DNA of 30,469 bases, taken from positions 1 to 30,469 of the forward strand of contig JAUCBJ010007499.1 in the NCBI GenBank assembly GCA_032718475.1. Reading direction: 5' to 3'. The notes under the pieces were generated by a model. It ran no database searches and was not told where the DNA came from. It worked only from the letters and a program-made list of their open reading frames with translations. The DNA is from Nemertoderma westbladi. Lineage: Eukaryota > Xenacoelomorpha > Nemertodermatida > Nemertodermatidae. The position numbers were made by a program, and so were the translations under genes. Below are positions 18,612-29,120 of this stretch, in pieces. Within the stretch, counting starts at the first letter, position 1. Each line of letters opens with the position of its first letter.

Positions 18612-19504
18612 AGAATTATTAGCTGAGAATGAAATATGATTGGCTTATTATTATTGGCTGATTGGCGTTAATTGCATATTTTTTTGTAATATAATTAACA
18701 ACTAAAAATTACTATTTATCTGGAATCTCAAAAATAATAAGTAAAGATTCGCGCCATAAGATGAATAATGTAAAGAATCCGATTGAATCTAACTGATAAT
18801 AATTATTACGTTGTCTTGTAACAAAATTTATAGATTATGTCCAAATGTTTTTAGTGAATTAACATTTACGCTTGTGGCAGATAGAGGGCGACGAAATTTT
18901 AACATTTATTTTTAATCCAATTTTTTACCCTAAGTTAGTCACATAAAGTCATAAAACATACAAAACTACCCACAAGTAGAAATTATATCCATTTAAGTTA
19001 CGGCGTTGTCGATTATGAAAGAGCTAATCCTATTGGCTAGTTACCTGAATATTATATGATCAGATATTTTGTTAAATAAATATTCACATTCTTTAACAAA
19101 TTAATTTTGTTAATTTTTTAACAAACATTCCTATATGATAAGATGATCTTGATGAATATTTCATATTTACCACTTTGACAATCTCTTTAATAAGGGGAGT
19201 TCAGAAATTGACTAGTAATTTCTAACCCGTCATTTAGGAAACTGGATTTTATCCAAACTAATTGATGTTTAGCATACTTGTATACAATAGGTGAAAAAAT
19301 AATATATTTCATATAAATATATTATTAAAAAATAATATACAAAGTATTTCAATGAAAAATTTGAGAAATTTTAATTTTCTAGTCGACAGACAGTCGAGTG
19401 TCTGTTTTTTGTATAACCGTTAGACAGACATTGTAGGTTTTTTTCTAAATTGAAAAATTACATCGTAGATTGTTGGGTTTTGAAGACAGTATAATGTTGG
19501 GAAC
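18612..19504 (+). other. Module A downstream region of gene 2
   Basis: Duplicate of 10574-11466. No gene seen. AT-rich, with the same candidate polyadenylation signal and inverted repeat. Confidence 0.6.
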
Positions 19505-19957
19505 AACAATAATAAGAAAAACATGACGATTGTCAATAAGTATGGAATATTATAATAAATCGTTTAGTTACTGTAATTAATCTCTAGATAAATATCATTA
19601 AATAGAGGCATTGCATAGCTACGTAATAGTATACTAGTATTACAATTACAAACTTTCAAAAACAAGAATTAAAACTAACAAATAATACCATGAAGAGTTT
19701 ATATACCGTTTGAGTTATTATTTCCACTCCTTCCCTGTTACTTGGCATTACACCATACAGTCTCCGATACGTAAACATAAGGGGATTCCAGCACCATCCT
19801 CTGCCCCAATACTACGCCACTTAATTTAAATTGCATGAAAAAATGTATCTTGTCTATATCTCATGACGTGAAATATTGTTACACATAGAAAGCTGAAGGG
19901 TCTAACATACCTACTGTAAAAGTGCAAACACTATAATATGTAAATATACTACTACTA

Positions 19958-20653
19958 GGATCGGCATGCTGCATTGCAGCTGCATTTTTAAGAATGATGT
20001 GCCGGCTTGTCGACAAAATTGCGCCGCCACAACTCCCTATCACCCATGACATTTGCTAGATCATCCACATCTTCAAGGCCAGTGTCCTTTAAGATGAGTC
20101 TCAAGAAAGTCATGGGCTGTCACCATGCTTATTCACTCCATGAGGCTGCCAAAGTACAAGATTATGCACTGGCTGGTCCTCACGGCGAAAGCAATGTCCT
20201 GCAAAGCGGAGGCGGATTTGTTCTAGTGTCAAGCTTGGGGGAACCAATGAGACACCTCCAATGTTATATAGTGTCTGGTTGGAGATGTGTGCATTGTACT
20301 TGACACAATGAACCCGGCGTAGCATTCTTGTGAATGTGCCATCCAGAGATTTGGTGTCCTCAGCAGTTAGAGCCCAGCATGGACTCCCGTAGAGGAGTAC
20401 TGGAACTACTGCTGCTCTAAATAATCGGACCTTAAGTTTCCGATTAATTCTAGGTGACTTCCAAATCCTGGAAAGCTTATTCAAGGCTGCCCATGCCTTT
20501 CCCTTACGTATTCGAATGTCCTCACCTGACTTCCGGATCCATGATCCCAGGTAACAGAAGTCGTCCACATGCTCAACCATACCATCCTTTGAGACCAAAT
20601 CGGTGCGGTGCCTAAAATCTGCACCAGAGGGAATTGAAAATGATAAATCACCT
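19958..20653 (-). pseudogene. RT C-terminal relic of LINE family 2, in B3
   Basis: Duplicate of 11920-12615 with the same open frame (20110-20673). Confidence 0.85.
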
Positions 20654-20936
20654 TTATATAAGATTGTCTTCATAATATATTAAGTTTTCATTAATTATTG
20701 ATATTTATTATGTTTGTTACAATAATTCTAGAATAATCATAGATAACAACTCTTTGAAAAAAAACAATATTAGTATTTTCTATAATTACCGAATATCCCA
20801 TTAACCTCTCTTTCCTGGTAACACGATTACTATGCTACGATTACTACAACAATAAGTAATAGTGAAAGATCATCCGCCATCCATGCGGTGTTTCCTAGCA
20901 ACTATATACACAATACCGACCGTGGTATTTTTTTAA
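20654..20936 (+). pseudogene. Orphan 5' end of a type II gene, in B3
   Basis: Duplicate of 12616-12898, with the ATG at 20883. Confidence 0.8.
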
Positions 20937-21163
20937 CTTTTACTAGAAAATAAGTTTAGTATTTGAATTTTTGATTTCTTGACTGAGAGAATCCAAATGA
21001 CTGGGCCTTGAAAAGAGATGGATTTGTGTGCAGAGTCGAGACGGATCGGTGGAATATAACAATTGCAGGACGATGCAGCGCGGGTGTTATATGTGTGAAT
21101 ACTTGTGGTTTTATGGAACAAATGGGTGAGGGGGTGGGAAGGTTTGTGGAAGACGTCATGCAT
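20933..21163 (-). pseudogene. CR1/L2-type RT C-terminus relic, in B3
   Basis: Duplicate of 12895-13125, the Thr version as in B1. Confidence 0.7.
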
Positions 21164-21206
21164 ACATGGTTACATGCTACAGACTTCGAATTTATATACG
21201 TAATGT

Positions 21207-21407
21207 AATGCGGAATCGGACCAACAACAACCAACTGAAGAAGGGAAAGATGTAGTTGAACCTAACGGCTCAACCTCCATCGCACCCGATATAACAACCA
21301 CTGGTGTTGTAGAAGATGTAGTTAAACCTAACGGCTCAACCTCCATCGCACCCAATGTAACCCCTAGTATATTACTTACTCTCCTCCTATTGGTTATTGT
21401 ATTATGA
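21207..21407 (+). pseudogene. 5'-truncated array gene: stalk and anchor only
   Basis: Identical to 18411-18611 of gene 2: the last residues of the ectodomain (NAESDQQQ), the stalk with the diagnostic DVVKPNGS unit, the hydrophobic tail and the stop. The signal peptide and ectodomain are missing because the duplication began inside gene 2. It has no start codon of its own, and the orphan promoter in B3 lies about 270 bases upstream but is not joined in frame. Confidence 0.9.
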
Positions 21408-22300
21408 AGAATTATTAGCTGAGAATGAAATATGATTGGCTTATTATTATTGGCTGATTGGCGTTAATTGCATATTTTTTTGTAATATAATTAACAACTA
21501 AAAATTACTATTTATCTGGAATCTCAAAAATAATAAGTAAAGATTCGCGCCATAAGATGAATAATGTAAAGAATCCGATTGAATCTAACTGATAATAATT
21601 ATTACGTTGTCTTGTAACAAAATTTATAGATTATGTCCAAATGTTTTTAGTGAATTAACATTTACGCTTGTGGCAGATAGAGGGCGACGAAATTTTAACA
21701 TTTATTTTTAATCCAATTTTTTACCCTAAGTTAGTCACATAAAGTCATAAAACATACAAAACTACCCACAAGTAGAAATTATATCCATTTAAGTTACGGC
21801 GTTGTCGATTATGAAAGAGCTAATCCTATTGGCTAGTTACCTGAATATTATATGATCAGATATTTTGTTAAATAAATATTCACATTCTTTAACAAATTAA
21901 TTTTGTTAATTTTTTAACAAACATTCCTATATGATAAGATGATCTTGATGAATATTTCATATTTACCACTTTGACAATCTCTTTAATAAGGGGAGTTCAG
22001 AAATTGACTAGTAATTTCTAACCCGTCATTTAGGAAACTGGATTTTATCCAAACTAATTGATGTTTAGCATACTTGTATACAATAGGTGAAAAAATAATA
22101 TATTTCATATAAATATATTATTAAAAAATAATATACAAAGTATTTCAATGAAAAATTTGAGAAATTTTAATTTTCTAGTCGACAGACAGTCGAGTGTCTG
22201 TTTTTTGTATAACCGTTAGACAGACATTGTAGGTTTTTTTCTAAATTGAAAAATTACATCGTAGATTGTTGGGTTTTGAAGACAGTATAATGTTGGGAAC
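21408..22300 (+). other. Second copy of the gene 2 downstream region
   Basis: Duplicate of 18612-19504 at a spacing of 2,796 bases. No gene seen. Confidence 0.7.
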
Positions 22301-22753
22301 AACAATAATAAGAAAAACATGACGATTGTCAATAAGTATGGAATATTATAATAAATCGTTTAGTTACTGTAATTAATCTCTAGATAAATATCATTAAATA
22401 GAGGCATTGCATAGCTACGTAATAGTATACTAGTATTACAATTACAAACTTTCAAAAACAAGAATTAAAACTAACAAATAATACCATGAAGAGTTTATAT
22501 ACCGTTTGAGTTATTATTTCCACTCCTTCCCTGTTACTTGGCATTACACCATACAGTCTCCGATACGTAAACATAAGGGGATTCCAGCACCATCCTCTGC
22601 CCCAATACTACGCCACTTAATTTAAATTGCATGAAAAAATGTATCTTGTCTATATCTCATGACGTGAAATATTGTTACACATAGAAAGCTGAAGGGTCTA
22701 ACATACCTACTGTAAAAGTGCAAACACTATAATATGTAAATATACTACTACTA

Positions 22754-23449
22754 GGATCGGCATGCTGCATTGCAGCTGCATTTTTAAGAATGATGTGCCG
22801 GCTTGTCGACAAAATTGCGCCGCCACAACTCCCTATCACCCATGACATTTGCTAGATCATCCACATCTTCAAGGCCAGTGTCCTTTAAGATGAGTCTCAA
22901 GAAAGTCATGGGCTGTCACCATGCTTATTCACTCCATGAGGCTGCCAAAGTACAAGATTATGCACTGGCTGGTCCTCACGGCGAAAGCAATGTCCTGCAA
23001 AGCGGAGGCGGATTTGTTCTAGTGTCAAGCTTGGGGGAACCAATGAGACACCTCCAATGTTATATAGTGTCTGGTTGGAGATGTGTGCATTGTACTTGAC
23101 ACAATGAACCCGGCGTAGCATTCTTGTGAATGTGCCATCCAGAGATTTGGTGTCCTCAGCAGTTAGAGCCCAGCATGGACTCCCGTAGAGGAGTACTGGA
23201 ACTACTGCTGCTCTAAATAATCGGACCTTAAGTTTCCGATTAATTCTAGGTGACTTCCAAATCCTGGAAAGCTTATTCAAGGCTGCCCATGCCTTTCCCT
23301 TACGTATTCGAATGTCCTCACCTGACTTCCGGATCCATGATCCCAGGTAACAGAAGTCGTCCACATGCTCAACCATACCATCCTTTGAGACCAAATCGGT
23401 GCGGTGCCTAAAATCTGCACCAGAGGGAATTGAAAATGATAAATCACCT
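22754..23449 (-). pseudogene. RT C-terminal relic of LINE family 2, in B4
   Basis: Duplicate of 11920-12615 with the same open frame (22906-23469). Confidence 0.85.
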
Positions 23450-23732
23450 TTATATAAGATTGTCTTCATAATATATTAAGTTTTCATTAATTATTGATAT
23501 TTATTATGTTTGTTACAATAATTCTAGAATAATCATAGATAACAACTCTTTGAAAAAAAACAATATTAGTATTTTCTATAATTACCGAATATCCCATTAA
23601 CCTCTCTTTCCTGGTAACACGATTACTATGCTACGATTACTACAACAATAAGTAATAGTGAAAGATCATCCGCCATCCATGCGGTGTTTCCTAGCAACTA
23701 TATACACAATACCGACCGTGGTATTTTTTTAA
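23450..23732 (+). pseudogene. Orphan 5' end of a type II gene, in B4
   Basis: Duplicate of 12616-12898, with the ATG at 23679. Confidence 0.8.
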
Positions 23733-23959
23733 CTTTTACTAGAAAATAAGTTTAGTATTTGAATTTTTGATTTCTTGACTGAGAGAATCCAAATGACTGG
23801 GCCTTGAAAAGAGATGGATTTGTGTGCAGAGTCGAGACGGATCGGTGGAATATAACAATTGCAGGACGATGCAGCGCGGGTGTTATATGTGTGAATACTT
23901 GAGGTTTTATGGAACAAATGGGTGAGGGGGTGGGAAGGTTTGTGGAAGACGTCATGCAT
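23729..23959 (-). pseudogene. CR1/L2-type RT C-terminus relic, in B4
   Basis: Duplicate of 14840-15070, the Ser version as in B2. Confidence 0.7.
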
Positions 23960-24163
23960 ACATGGTTACATGCTACAGACTTCGAATTTATATACAGTCG
24001 TTCATCGTTCTAGAGGCAAGAAATTTAATTTTTGATAAATTGGAAACAGTTGGTACAATTTCAAGGCATTTTATACTTGGGTTGTTTGGCGCGGACGTGG
24101 TGTGGTGTTCTAGAATATCGAAAAAAAATGAAGAGAGCTGCTGAGCTGAAGATTTAAGAAGAC

Positions 24164-24217
24164 GGTTGAACCGAGCCCGAATTTCACGTCAGGCAAACGA
24201 GACTTACCGCTGCGCCG
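24164..24217 (-). mobile_element. tRNA-like SINE fragment, in B4
   Basis: Duplicate of 13330-13383. Confidence 0.35.
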
Positions 24218-24243
24218 GTACTTCACTTTCCGTTCACTAGTAC

Positions 24244-25192
24244 CCAAGGTATTGTTCGTGGTAATTTCCTGCACATTTAAGGCCCGGGTTCTTACCTTGA
24301 ATCAATCCTCGCGCCCACGCGCTCAGGCCCTTCGCGATTTCAGGTACGGCCCGCCCCCCCTACTCCACTCTGCTCGCTTCCTCTCCACTCCGATTTTCGC
24401 GTTTTTAGAATATTCGGTGACGGTTCTATTTAAACACTATTCTGTGATCAATGGAGATGTTTCTTTATTATATTTCAATATTTGACATTTTTTTATCAAA
24501 TGTATTAAGTTAAGCTTTCTAATTTAAGAGGTAAACAAACATTTGCTATTTTCACTTAATTAACAGCTTTAATTTCTTTGCATTGCAGTAATTGTTTTAT
24601 TGCAATTTTTTTAATAATTAAATTAAACTGAGCTTTCTAAATTAAGACGTAAACAAGCAATTGCTATTTTCACATGATTAACAGCTTTAATTTCTTGTCA
24701 TTGCAGTTATTATTAATTCTCATGTCTGACATGTCTATAAGCAGAGCTAGTGTAGCACCTGCCTATCCTACGGATGAAGGGAAGGGGGGGGGGGGGGGGG
24801 GGGGGTGGAGGTTAGCCGCGTCAGAAGTCAAAGGGTCGTATTGGACCTGAAAATCCAGATCCAAAACTAAACTTGGGCCGTCACTCACTATCACAACTGT
24901 TGTATGATTAACAAAGGTGAGATAAAAAGTATACAAAAATGGGAGAAAAATAGGAGAGAAATTGGAATTATTGAAATTGGATTATGGATTGCATGGTGGT
25001 GTCACACTATACGGGAAAATCGACACAAATAAAATCCGATGACTCTTAAAAAAACAAAATCTGTAACCTGGTCTATCATCCTTTCGTTTATTGTTTTGGA
25101 TACAATATCGTGCCACGGGGGGATAGAAATATGTAATTTCTCCCCGAGTGAAACATGTTTGTAGTTATTTCATTTTAATGTCGTAATTATAA
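24244..25192 (+). repeat. Module C, copy 2 (C2)
   Basis: Duplicate of C1 with a G run of 22 (24784-24805). Here it leads into a complete type II promoter and gene 3. No gene is supported within it. Confidence 0.75.
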
Positions 25193-25421
25193 TTATATAA
25201 GATTGTCTTCATAATATATTAAGTTTTCATTAATTATTGATATTTATTATGTTTGTTACAATAATTCTAGAATAATCATAGATAACAACTCTTTGAAAAA
25301 AAACAATATTAGTATTTTCTATAATTACCGAATATCCCATTAACCTCTCTTTCCTGGTAACACGATTACTATGCTACGATTACTACAACAATAAGTAATA
25401 GTGAAAGTTCATCCGCCATCC
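25193..25421 (+). promoter_or_regulatory. Type II promoter and 5' leader, gene 3
   Basis: This 229-bp block is shared with gene 4 and with the four orphan 5' ends in the B modules, but not with genes 1 and 2. It contains TTCTATAATTA near 25317-25327, about 100 bases before the start codon, as a possible TATA-like element. A direct repeat ACGATTACT lies at 25362 and 25376. A seven-codon upstream reading frame (ATG at 25371, TAA at 25392-25394) ends 27 bases before the start codon. Confidence 0.5.
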
Positions 25422-26126
25422 ATGCGGTGTTTCCTAGCAACTATATACACAATACCGACCGTGGTGCTTCTGATCCATCTGATATCTTTATGCCACGGAA
25501 TAGATGACACCTACGATCCTACCAAACTCACCATAGAAGATCCTATTGGTAAGAACTGTGTGGAGGAGGGAGATAACTTAACGTTAAGTTATCAACTCAC
25601 AAACGATATAGTCATCAACGATATAAGATTGATCGAAGGATTGATTGACGATTATTTGGTATTTGGGTTGGACTACGAGGATGGAGAAATAAGCGTGGAC
25701 CGAGCCGACGGTTATACTAATAATAGTGTAATAGTTTCTGTTTCGGGACGACCTGTAGTAATCAGAGTTACTTATACTAACGTCCATGTTGGTAGTGAGA
25801 ATGTGGAAAGGGAGTATATAAAACGGGAGGTTGGGAAACACTGGATGTATATAGTCTTAGAGAAGCAGGGCGATGATGAGAGGACATACCTGAAACCATC
25901 AATAGAAATACACAAGTGCGCGGTTAATGCGGAATCGGACCAACAACAACCAACTGAAGAAGGGAAAGATATAGTTGAACCGAACGGTTCAACCTCCATC
26001 GCACCCGATATAACAACCACTGGTGTTGTAGAAGATGTAGTTGAACCGAACGGCCCAACCTCCATCGCACTCAATGTAACCCCTAGTATATTACTTACTC
26101 TCCTCCTATTGGTTATTGTATTATGA
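25422..26126 (+). CDS. Gene 3: secreted, probably GPI-anchored array protein, type II (234 aa)
   Basis: The open frame extends seven codons upstream to a GTG, but the first ATG is at 25422, giving MRCFLATIYTIPTVV and a 26-residue signal peptide ending LCHG. From LLIHLISLCHG onward it aligns with gene 1. The ectodomain keeps both terminal cysteines, the NLT and NNS sequons and core strands such as GRPVVIRVTYTNVHV. It lacks a two-residue Lys-Leu repeat and has about 25 changed codons, against about 7 silent changes, clustered between the cysteines. The stalk has one full 22-residue repeat and a partial one, then the same C-terminal hydrophobic segment. Its 5' module differs completely from that of genes 1 and 2. 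The family is unrecognised; a surface recognition role is inference. Confidence 0.8.
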   Translation: MRCFLATIYTIPTVVLLIHLISLCHGIDDTYDPTKLTIEDPIGKNCVEEGDNLTLSYQLTNDIVINDIRLIEGLIDDYLVFGLDYEDGEISVDRADGYTNNSVIVSVSGRPVVIRVTYTNVHVGSENVEREYIKREVGKHWMYIVLEKQGDDERTYLKPSIEIHKCAVNAESDQQQPTEEGKDIVEPNGSTSIAPDITTTGVVEDVVEPNGPTSIALNVTPSILLTLLLLVIVL

Positions 26127-26478
26127 AGAATTTATTAGATGAGAATGAAATATGATTGGCTTATTATTATTGGGTGATTGGCGTTTTTTGCATATTTTTT
26201 TGTAATATAATTAAGAAATAAAAATTTCTAATTATCTGGAATCTCAAAAATAATAAGTAAAGATTCGCGCCATAAGATGAATAATGTAAAGAATCCAATT
26301 GAATCTAACTGATAATAATTATTACGTTGTCTTGTAACAAAATTTATAGATTATGTCCAAATGTTTTTAGTGAATTAACATTTACGCTTGTGGCAGCTAG
26401 AGGGCGACGAAGTTTTATCATTAATTTTTAATCCAATTTTTTACCCTAGGTTAGTCCCATAAAGTCATAAAAAATACA
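26127..26478 (+). other. 3' flank of gene 3
   Basis: Aligns with the first 350 bases after gene 1 with roughly 5% differences (hand count), then homology stops at the 45-bp repeat. No gene seen. Confidence 0.65.
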
Positions 26479-26523
26479 AAACAACTTTCATATTCGCTGA
26501 ATGCTGCTTCCGTTGGAGAGACG
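26479..26523. repeat. 45-bp dispersed repeat, copy 2
   Basis: Identical to 3558-3602. It marks the end of homology with the gene 1 flank. Confidence 0.75.
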
Positions 26524-27238
26524 TACATGCACCACATAAGTCTGTAAGTGCTAACGCGGGATTTCCTTGGTAAAGTGACACCATACCAGTGATTTCTGAA
26601 AGTACTAATGTGCTAACTCAGTAACAGAATTTAGTAACACTTAGCAACACCAATTCTGCACCACCCGCAAGAGGGCTCAAGAGTTCTAAAGTGCTAACTT
26701 GCTAAAAACACCAATAACAATAGTTAATATTAGCAAAGTTAGGAGTTTGAAGTAAAGCTATCTGTATATTTGGAAAGATAATAATTATGTGTTTTTGTGT
26801 TGAATATTTCAAGACACCACAAATCATAAAGTGCTAACTCATTCTCAGTTCTTTGTTATTTGAAAGGATATCGAATAATATTATAAAAGTCCTAAATATT
26901 TAATAAATTTGTTTTAAATATTTATTTAATTTCAACAACGTCAAGATATTTTTTCTTAAATACAAATTAAAATAAATGTACAACAATGTATATTTTAGTT
27001 CAGTACAGTTAGTACAGTTTTTAGTAAAAATTAATTTTAGTACAGTTAGTACAGTATAAATATTATTTATGTAATATTACCGAACATCTATCTTATAGTG
27101 TTATTTTGATTGTTTGAAAATTATATAGTCCCAAATTGATTCTAAAACATACTATTTATCTGATACTATCTGGAGCGGGCGTTATCTGTTTTAATTTCGT
27201 GCTATCTCATAGAGATTTGTAGAATCTATTGTTGTGGG

Positions 27239-27262
27239 AAGGGGGGGGGGGGGGGTGGGGGG
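27239..27262 (+). repeat. Interrupted G tract
   Basis: A nearly pure G run of about 24 bases broken by a single T, like the G tracts of modules A and C and position 3702. Confidence 0.75.
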
Positions 27263-27424
27263 ATTCAGAGGTAGGCCTACCCCAAAAAAAATATTATATT
27301 CCAGATGCCCTATGATGATTATGTGCAATAATTAAATGGATTAAGGATTCACCATTGTAAATTGGTAACATGGCTGCAGTGGCTATTACGCATTTTCATG
27401 CTATTAAAATAATTTGATTTAAAT

Positions 27425-27525
27425 GTACAATATATACAAAAAATATTTATAATATATACAAAATATTTATAATATATACAAAATATTTACAATATATAGA
27501 TAATATTTACAATATACAAAATATA
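27425..27525. repeat. 20-bp AT-rich tandem repeats
   Basis: About five imperfect units of AATATTTATAATATATACAA in tandem. Simple low-complexity DNA. Confidence 0.7.
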
Positions 27526-27565
27526 CACACACATATTTAATTTATTTAAAACACTAATATTTACA

Positions 27566-27883
27566 CTACACAATAAACAATAAATAAACAACAATAACAA
27601 TTAATAAGATACTGTACTTTTCTCCGTCAATCACGCAACCAGATTCACCGACAGGCTGCATTGAAACTAAGTCAAGTGGAGTCTTTTCTCCGTCAGTCGC
27701 GCAACCAGATTCACCGACAGGCTGCATTGACACTGCGTCAAGTGGAGTCTTTTCTCCGTCAGTCGCGCAACCAGATTCACCGACAGGCTGCATTGACACT
27801 AAGTCAAGTGGAGTCTGAATACTTGAGGTTTTATGGAACAAATGGGTGAGGGGGTGGGAAGGTTTGTGGAAGACGTCATGCAT
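27566..27883 (-). other. Chimeric antisense frame: RT relic, 22-residue repeats and hydrophobic tail
   Basis: This 105-codon minus-strand frame starts in the RT C-terminus relic (MHDVFHKPSH to about 27817). It crosses the duplication join in frame and enters three 22-residue repeats built on TPLDLVSMQPVGESGC. It ends in a hydrophobic segment (YSILLIVIVVYLLFIV) directly before the stop. Repeats plus a terminal hydrophobic tail are the same layout and the same 66-bp period as the stalk and anchor of genes 1-4, although sequence similarity is weak. The right-hand part may be the 3' end of a diverged opposite-strand relative. The whole chimera is probably not a functional gene. Confidence 0.45.
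27622..27816 (-). repeat. 66-bp minisatellite, three units
   Basis: Units start at 27622, 27688 and 27754 with CTCCGTCA, differ at a few positions, and the last is cut a few bases short where the next array unit begins. The reading frame is open through all units on the minus strand. Confidence 0.95.
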
Positions 27884-28167
27884 ACATGGTTACATGCTAC
27901 AGACTTCGAATTTATATACAGTCGTTCATCGTTCTAGAGGCAAGAAATTTAATTTTTGATAAATTGGAAACAGTTGGTACAATTTCAAGGCATTTTATAC
28001 TTGGGTTGTTTGGCGCGGACGTGGTGTGGTGTTCTAGAATATCGAAAAAAAATGAAGAGAGCTGCTGAGCTGAAGATTTAAGAAGACGGTTGAACCGAGC
28101 CCGAATTTCACGTCAGGCAAACGAGACTTACCGCTGCGCCGGTACTTCACTTTCCGTTCACTAGTAC
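27816..28167 (+). repeat. Module B fragment (B5)
   Basis: The last 352 bases of B (same as 23892-24243). It lacks the family 2 RT relic and the orphan promoter, and keeps only the first codons of the second RT relic and the tRNA-like fragment. Confidence 0.85.
28088..28141 (-). mobile_element. tRNA-like SINE fragment, in B5
   Basis: Duplicate of 13330-13383. Confidence 0.35.
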
Positions 28168-29120
28168 CCAAGGTATTGTTCGTGGTAATTTCCTGCACAT
28201 TTAAGGCCCGGGTTCTTACCTTGAATCAATCCTCGCGCCCACGCGCTCAGGCCCTTCGCGATTTCAGGTACGGCCCGCCCCCCCTACTCCACTCTGCTCG
28301 CTTCCTCTCCACTCCGATTTTCGCGTTTTTAGAATATTCGGTGACGGTTCTATTTAAACACTATTCTGTGATCAATGGAGATGTTTCTTTATTATATTTC
28401 AATATTTGACATTTTTTTATCAAATGTATTAAGTTAAGCTTTCTAATTTAAGAGGTAAACAAACATTTGCTATTTTCACTTAATTAACAGCTTTAATTTC
28501 TTTGCATTGCAGTAATTGTTTTATTGCAATTTTTTTAATAATTAAATTAAACTGAGCTTTCTAAATTAAGACGTAAACAAGCAATTGCTATTTTCACATG
28601 ATTAACAGCTTTAATTTCTTGTCATTGCAGTTATTATTAATTCTCATGTCTGACATGTCTATAAGCAGAGCTAGTGTAGCACCTGCCTATCCTACGGATG
28701 AAGGGAAGGGGGGGGGGGGGGGGGGGGGGGGGGTGGAGGTTAGCCGCGTCAGAAGTCAAAGGGTCGTATTGGACCTGAAAATCCAGATCCAAAACTAAAC
28801 TTGGGCCGTCACTCACTATCACAACTGTTGTATGATTAACAAAGGTGAGATAAAAAGTATACAAAAATGGGAGAAAAATAGGAGAGAAATTGGAATTATT
28901 GAAATTGGATTATGGATTGCATGGTGGTGTCACACTATACGGGAAAATCGACACAAATAAAATCCGATGACTCTTAAAAAAACAAAATCTGTAACCTGGT
29001 CTATCATCCTTTCGTTTATTGTTTTGGATACAATATCGTGCCACGGGGGGATAGAAATATGTAATTTCTCCCCGAGTGAAACATGTTTGTAGTTATTTCA
29101 TTTTAATGTCGTAATTATAA
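28168..29120 (+). repeat. Module C, copy 3 (C3)
   Basis: Duplicate of C2 with the longest G run (26 bases, 28708-28733). No gene is supported. Confidence 0.75.

Larger units (their letters stand above)
19505..21199 (+). repeat. Module B, copy 3 (B3), truncated
   Basis: Matches B1 (including its TTGTGGTTTT marker) up to TTTATATAC at 21199, where it lacks the final 250 bases with the tRNA-like fragment. Seven extra bases (GTAATGT) follow and then a second copy of the gene 2 tail. Confidence 0.85.
22301..24243 (+). repeat. Module B, copy 4 (B4)
   Basis: Full-length B with the TTGAGGTTTT marker of B2, ending in ACTAGTA and continuing into module C as B2 does. Confidence 0.9.
16386..25257 (+). 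repeat. 8.1-kb tandem unit, copy 2 (rearranged)
   Basis: Begins with the same TGACAGTCC as 8283. It contains A2 with gene 2, B3 (truncated), a second partial A, B4 and C2, and it meets the type II promoter at 25193. It is longer than copy 1 because of the internal 2.8-kb duplication joined near 21200. Confidence 0.85.
26524..27565. other. AT-rich region between gene 3 and the minisatellite
   Basis: No gene seen. It holds four GTGCTAAC words (26548, 26610, 26691, 26831), paired GTACAGTTAGTACAGT words (near 27003 and 27041), a G tract interrupted by one T (27239-27262), and about five copies of a 20-bp AT-rich unit resembling AATATTTATAATATATACAA (27425-27525). The start of this region recurs at the right end of the window. 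Confidence 0.6.
23892..27815 (+). repeat. 3.9-kb tandem unit with gene 3
   Basis: Runs from TGAATACTTG in B4 to the end of the 66-bp minisatellite, and is repeated from 27816 at a spacing of 3,924 bases (3,928 after the longer G tract in C3). It contains the end of B4, C2, the type II promoter, gene 3, the 45-bp repeat, unique AT-rich sequence and the minisatellite. Confidence 0.9.

Noticed and set aside
27622-27816. CRISPR array
   Set aside because: The three 66-bp units are directly adjacent without unique spacers and are open in frame. This is a coding minisatellite in animal DNA.
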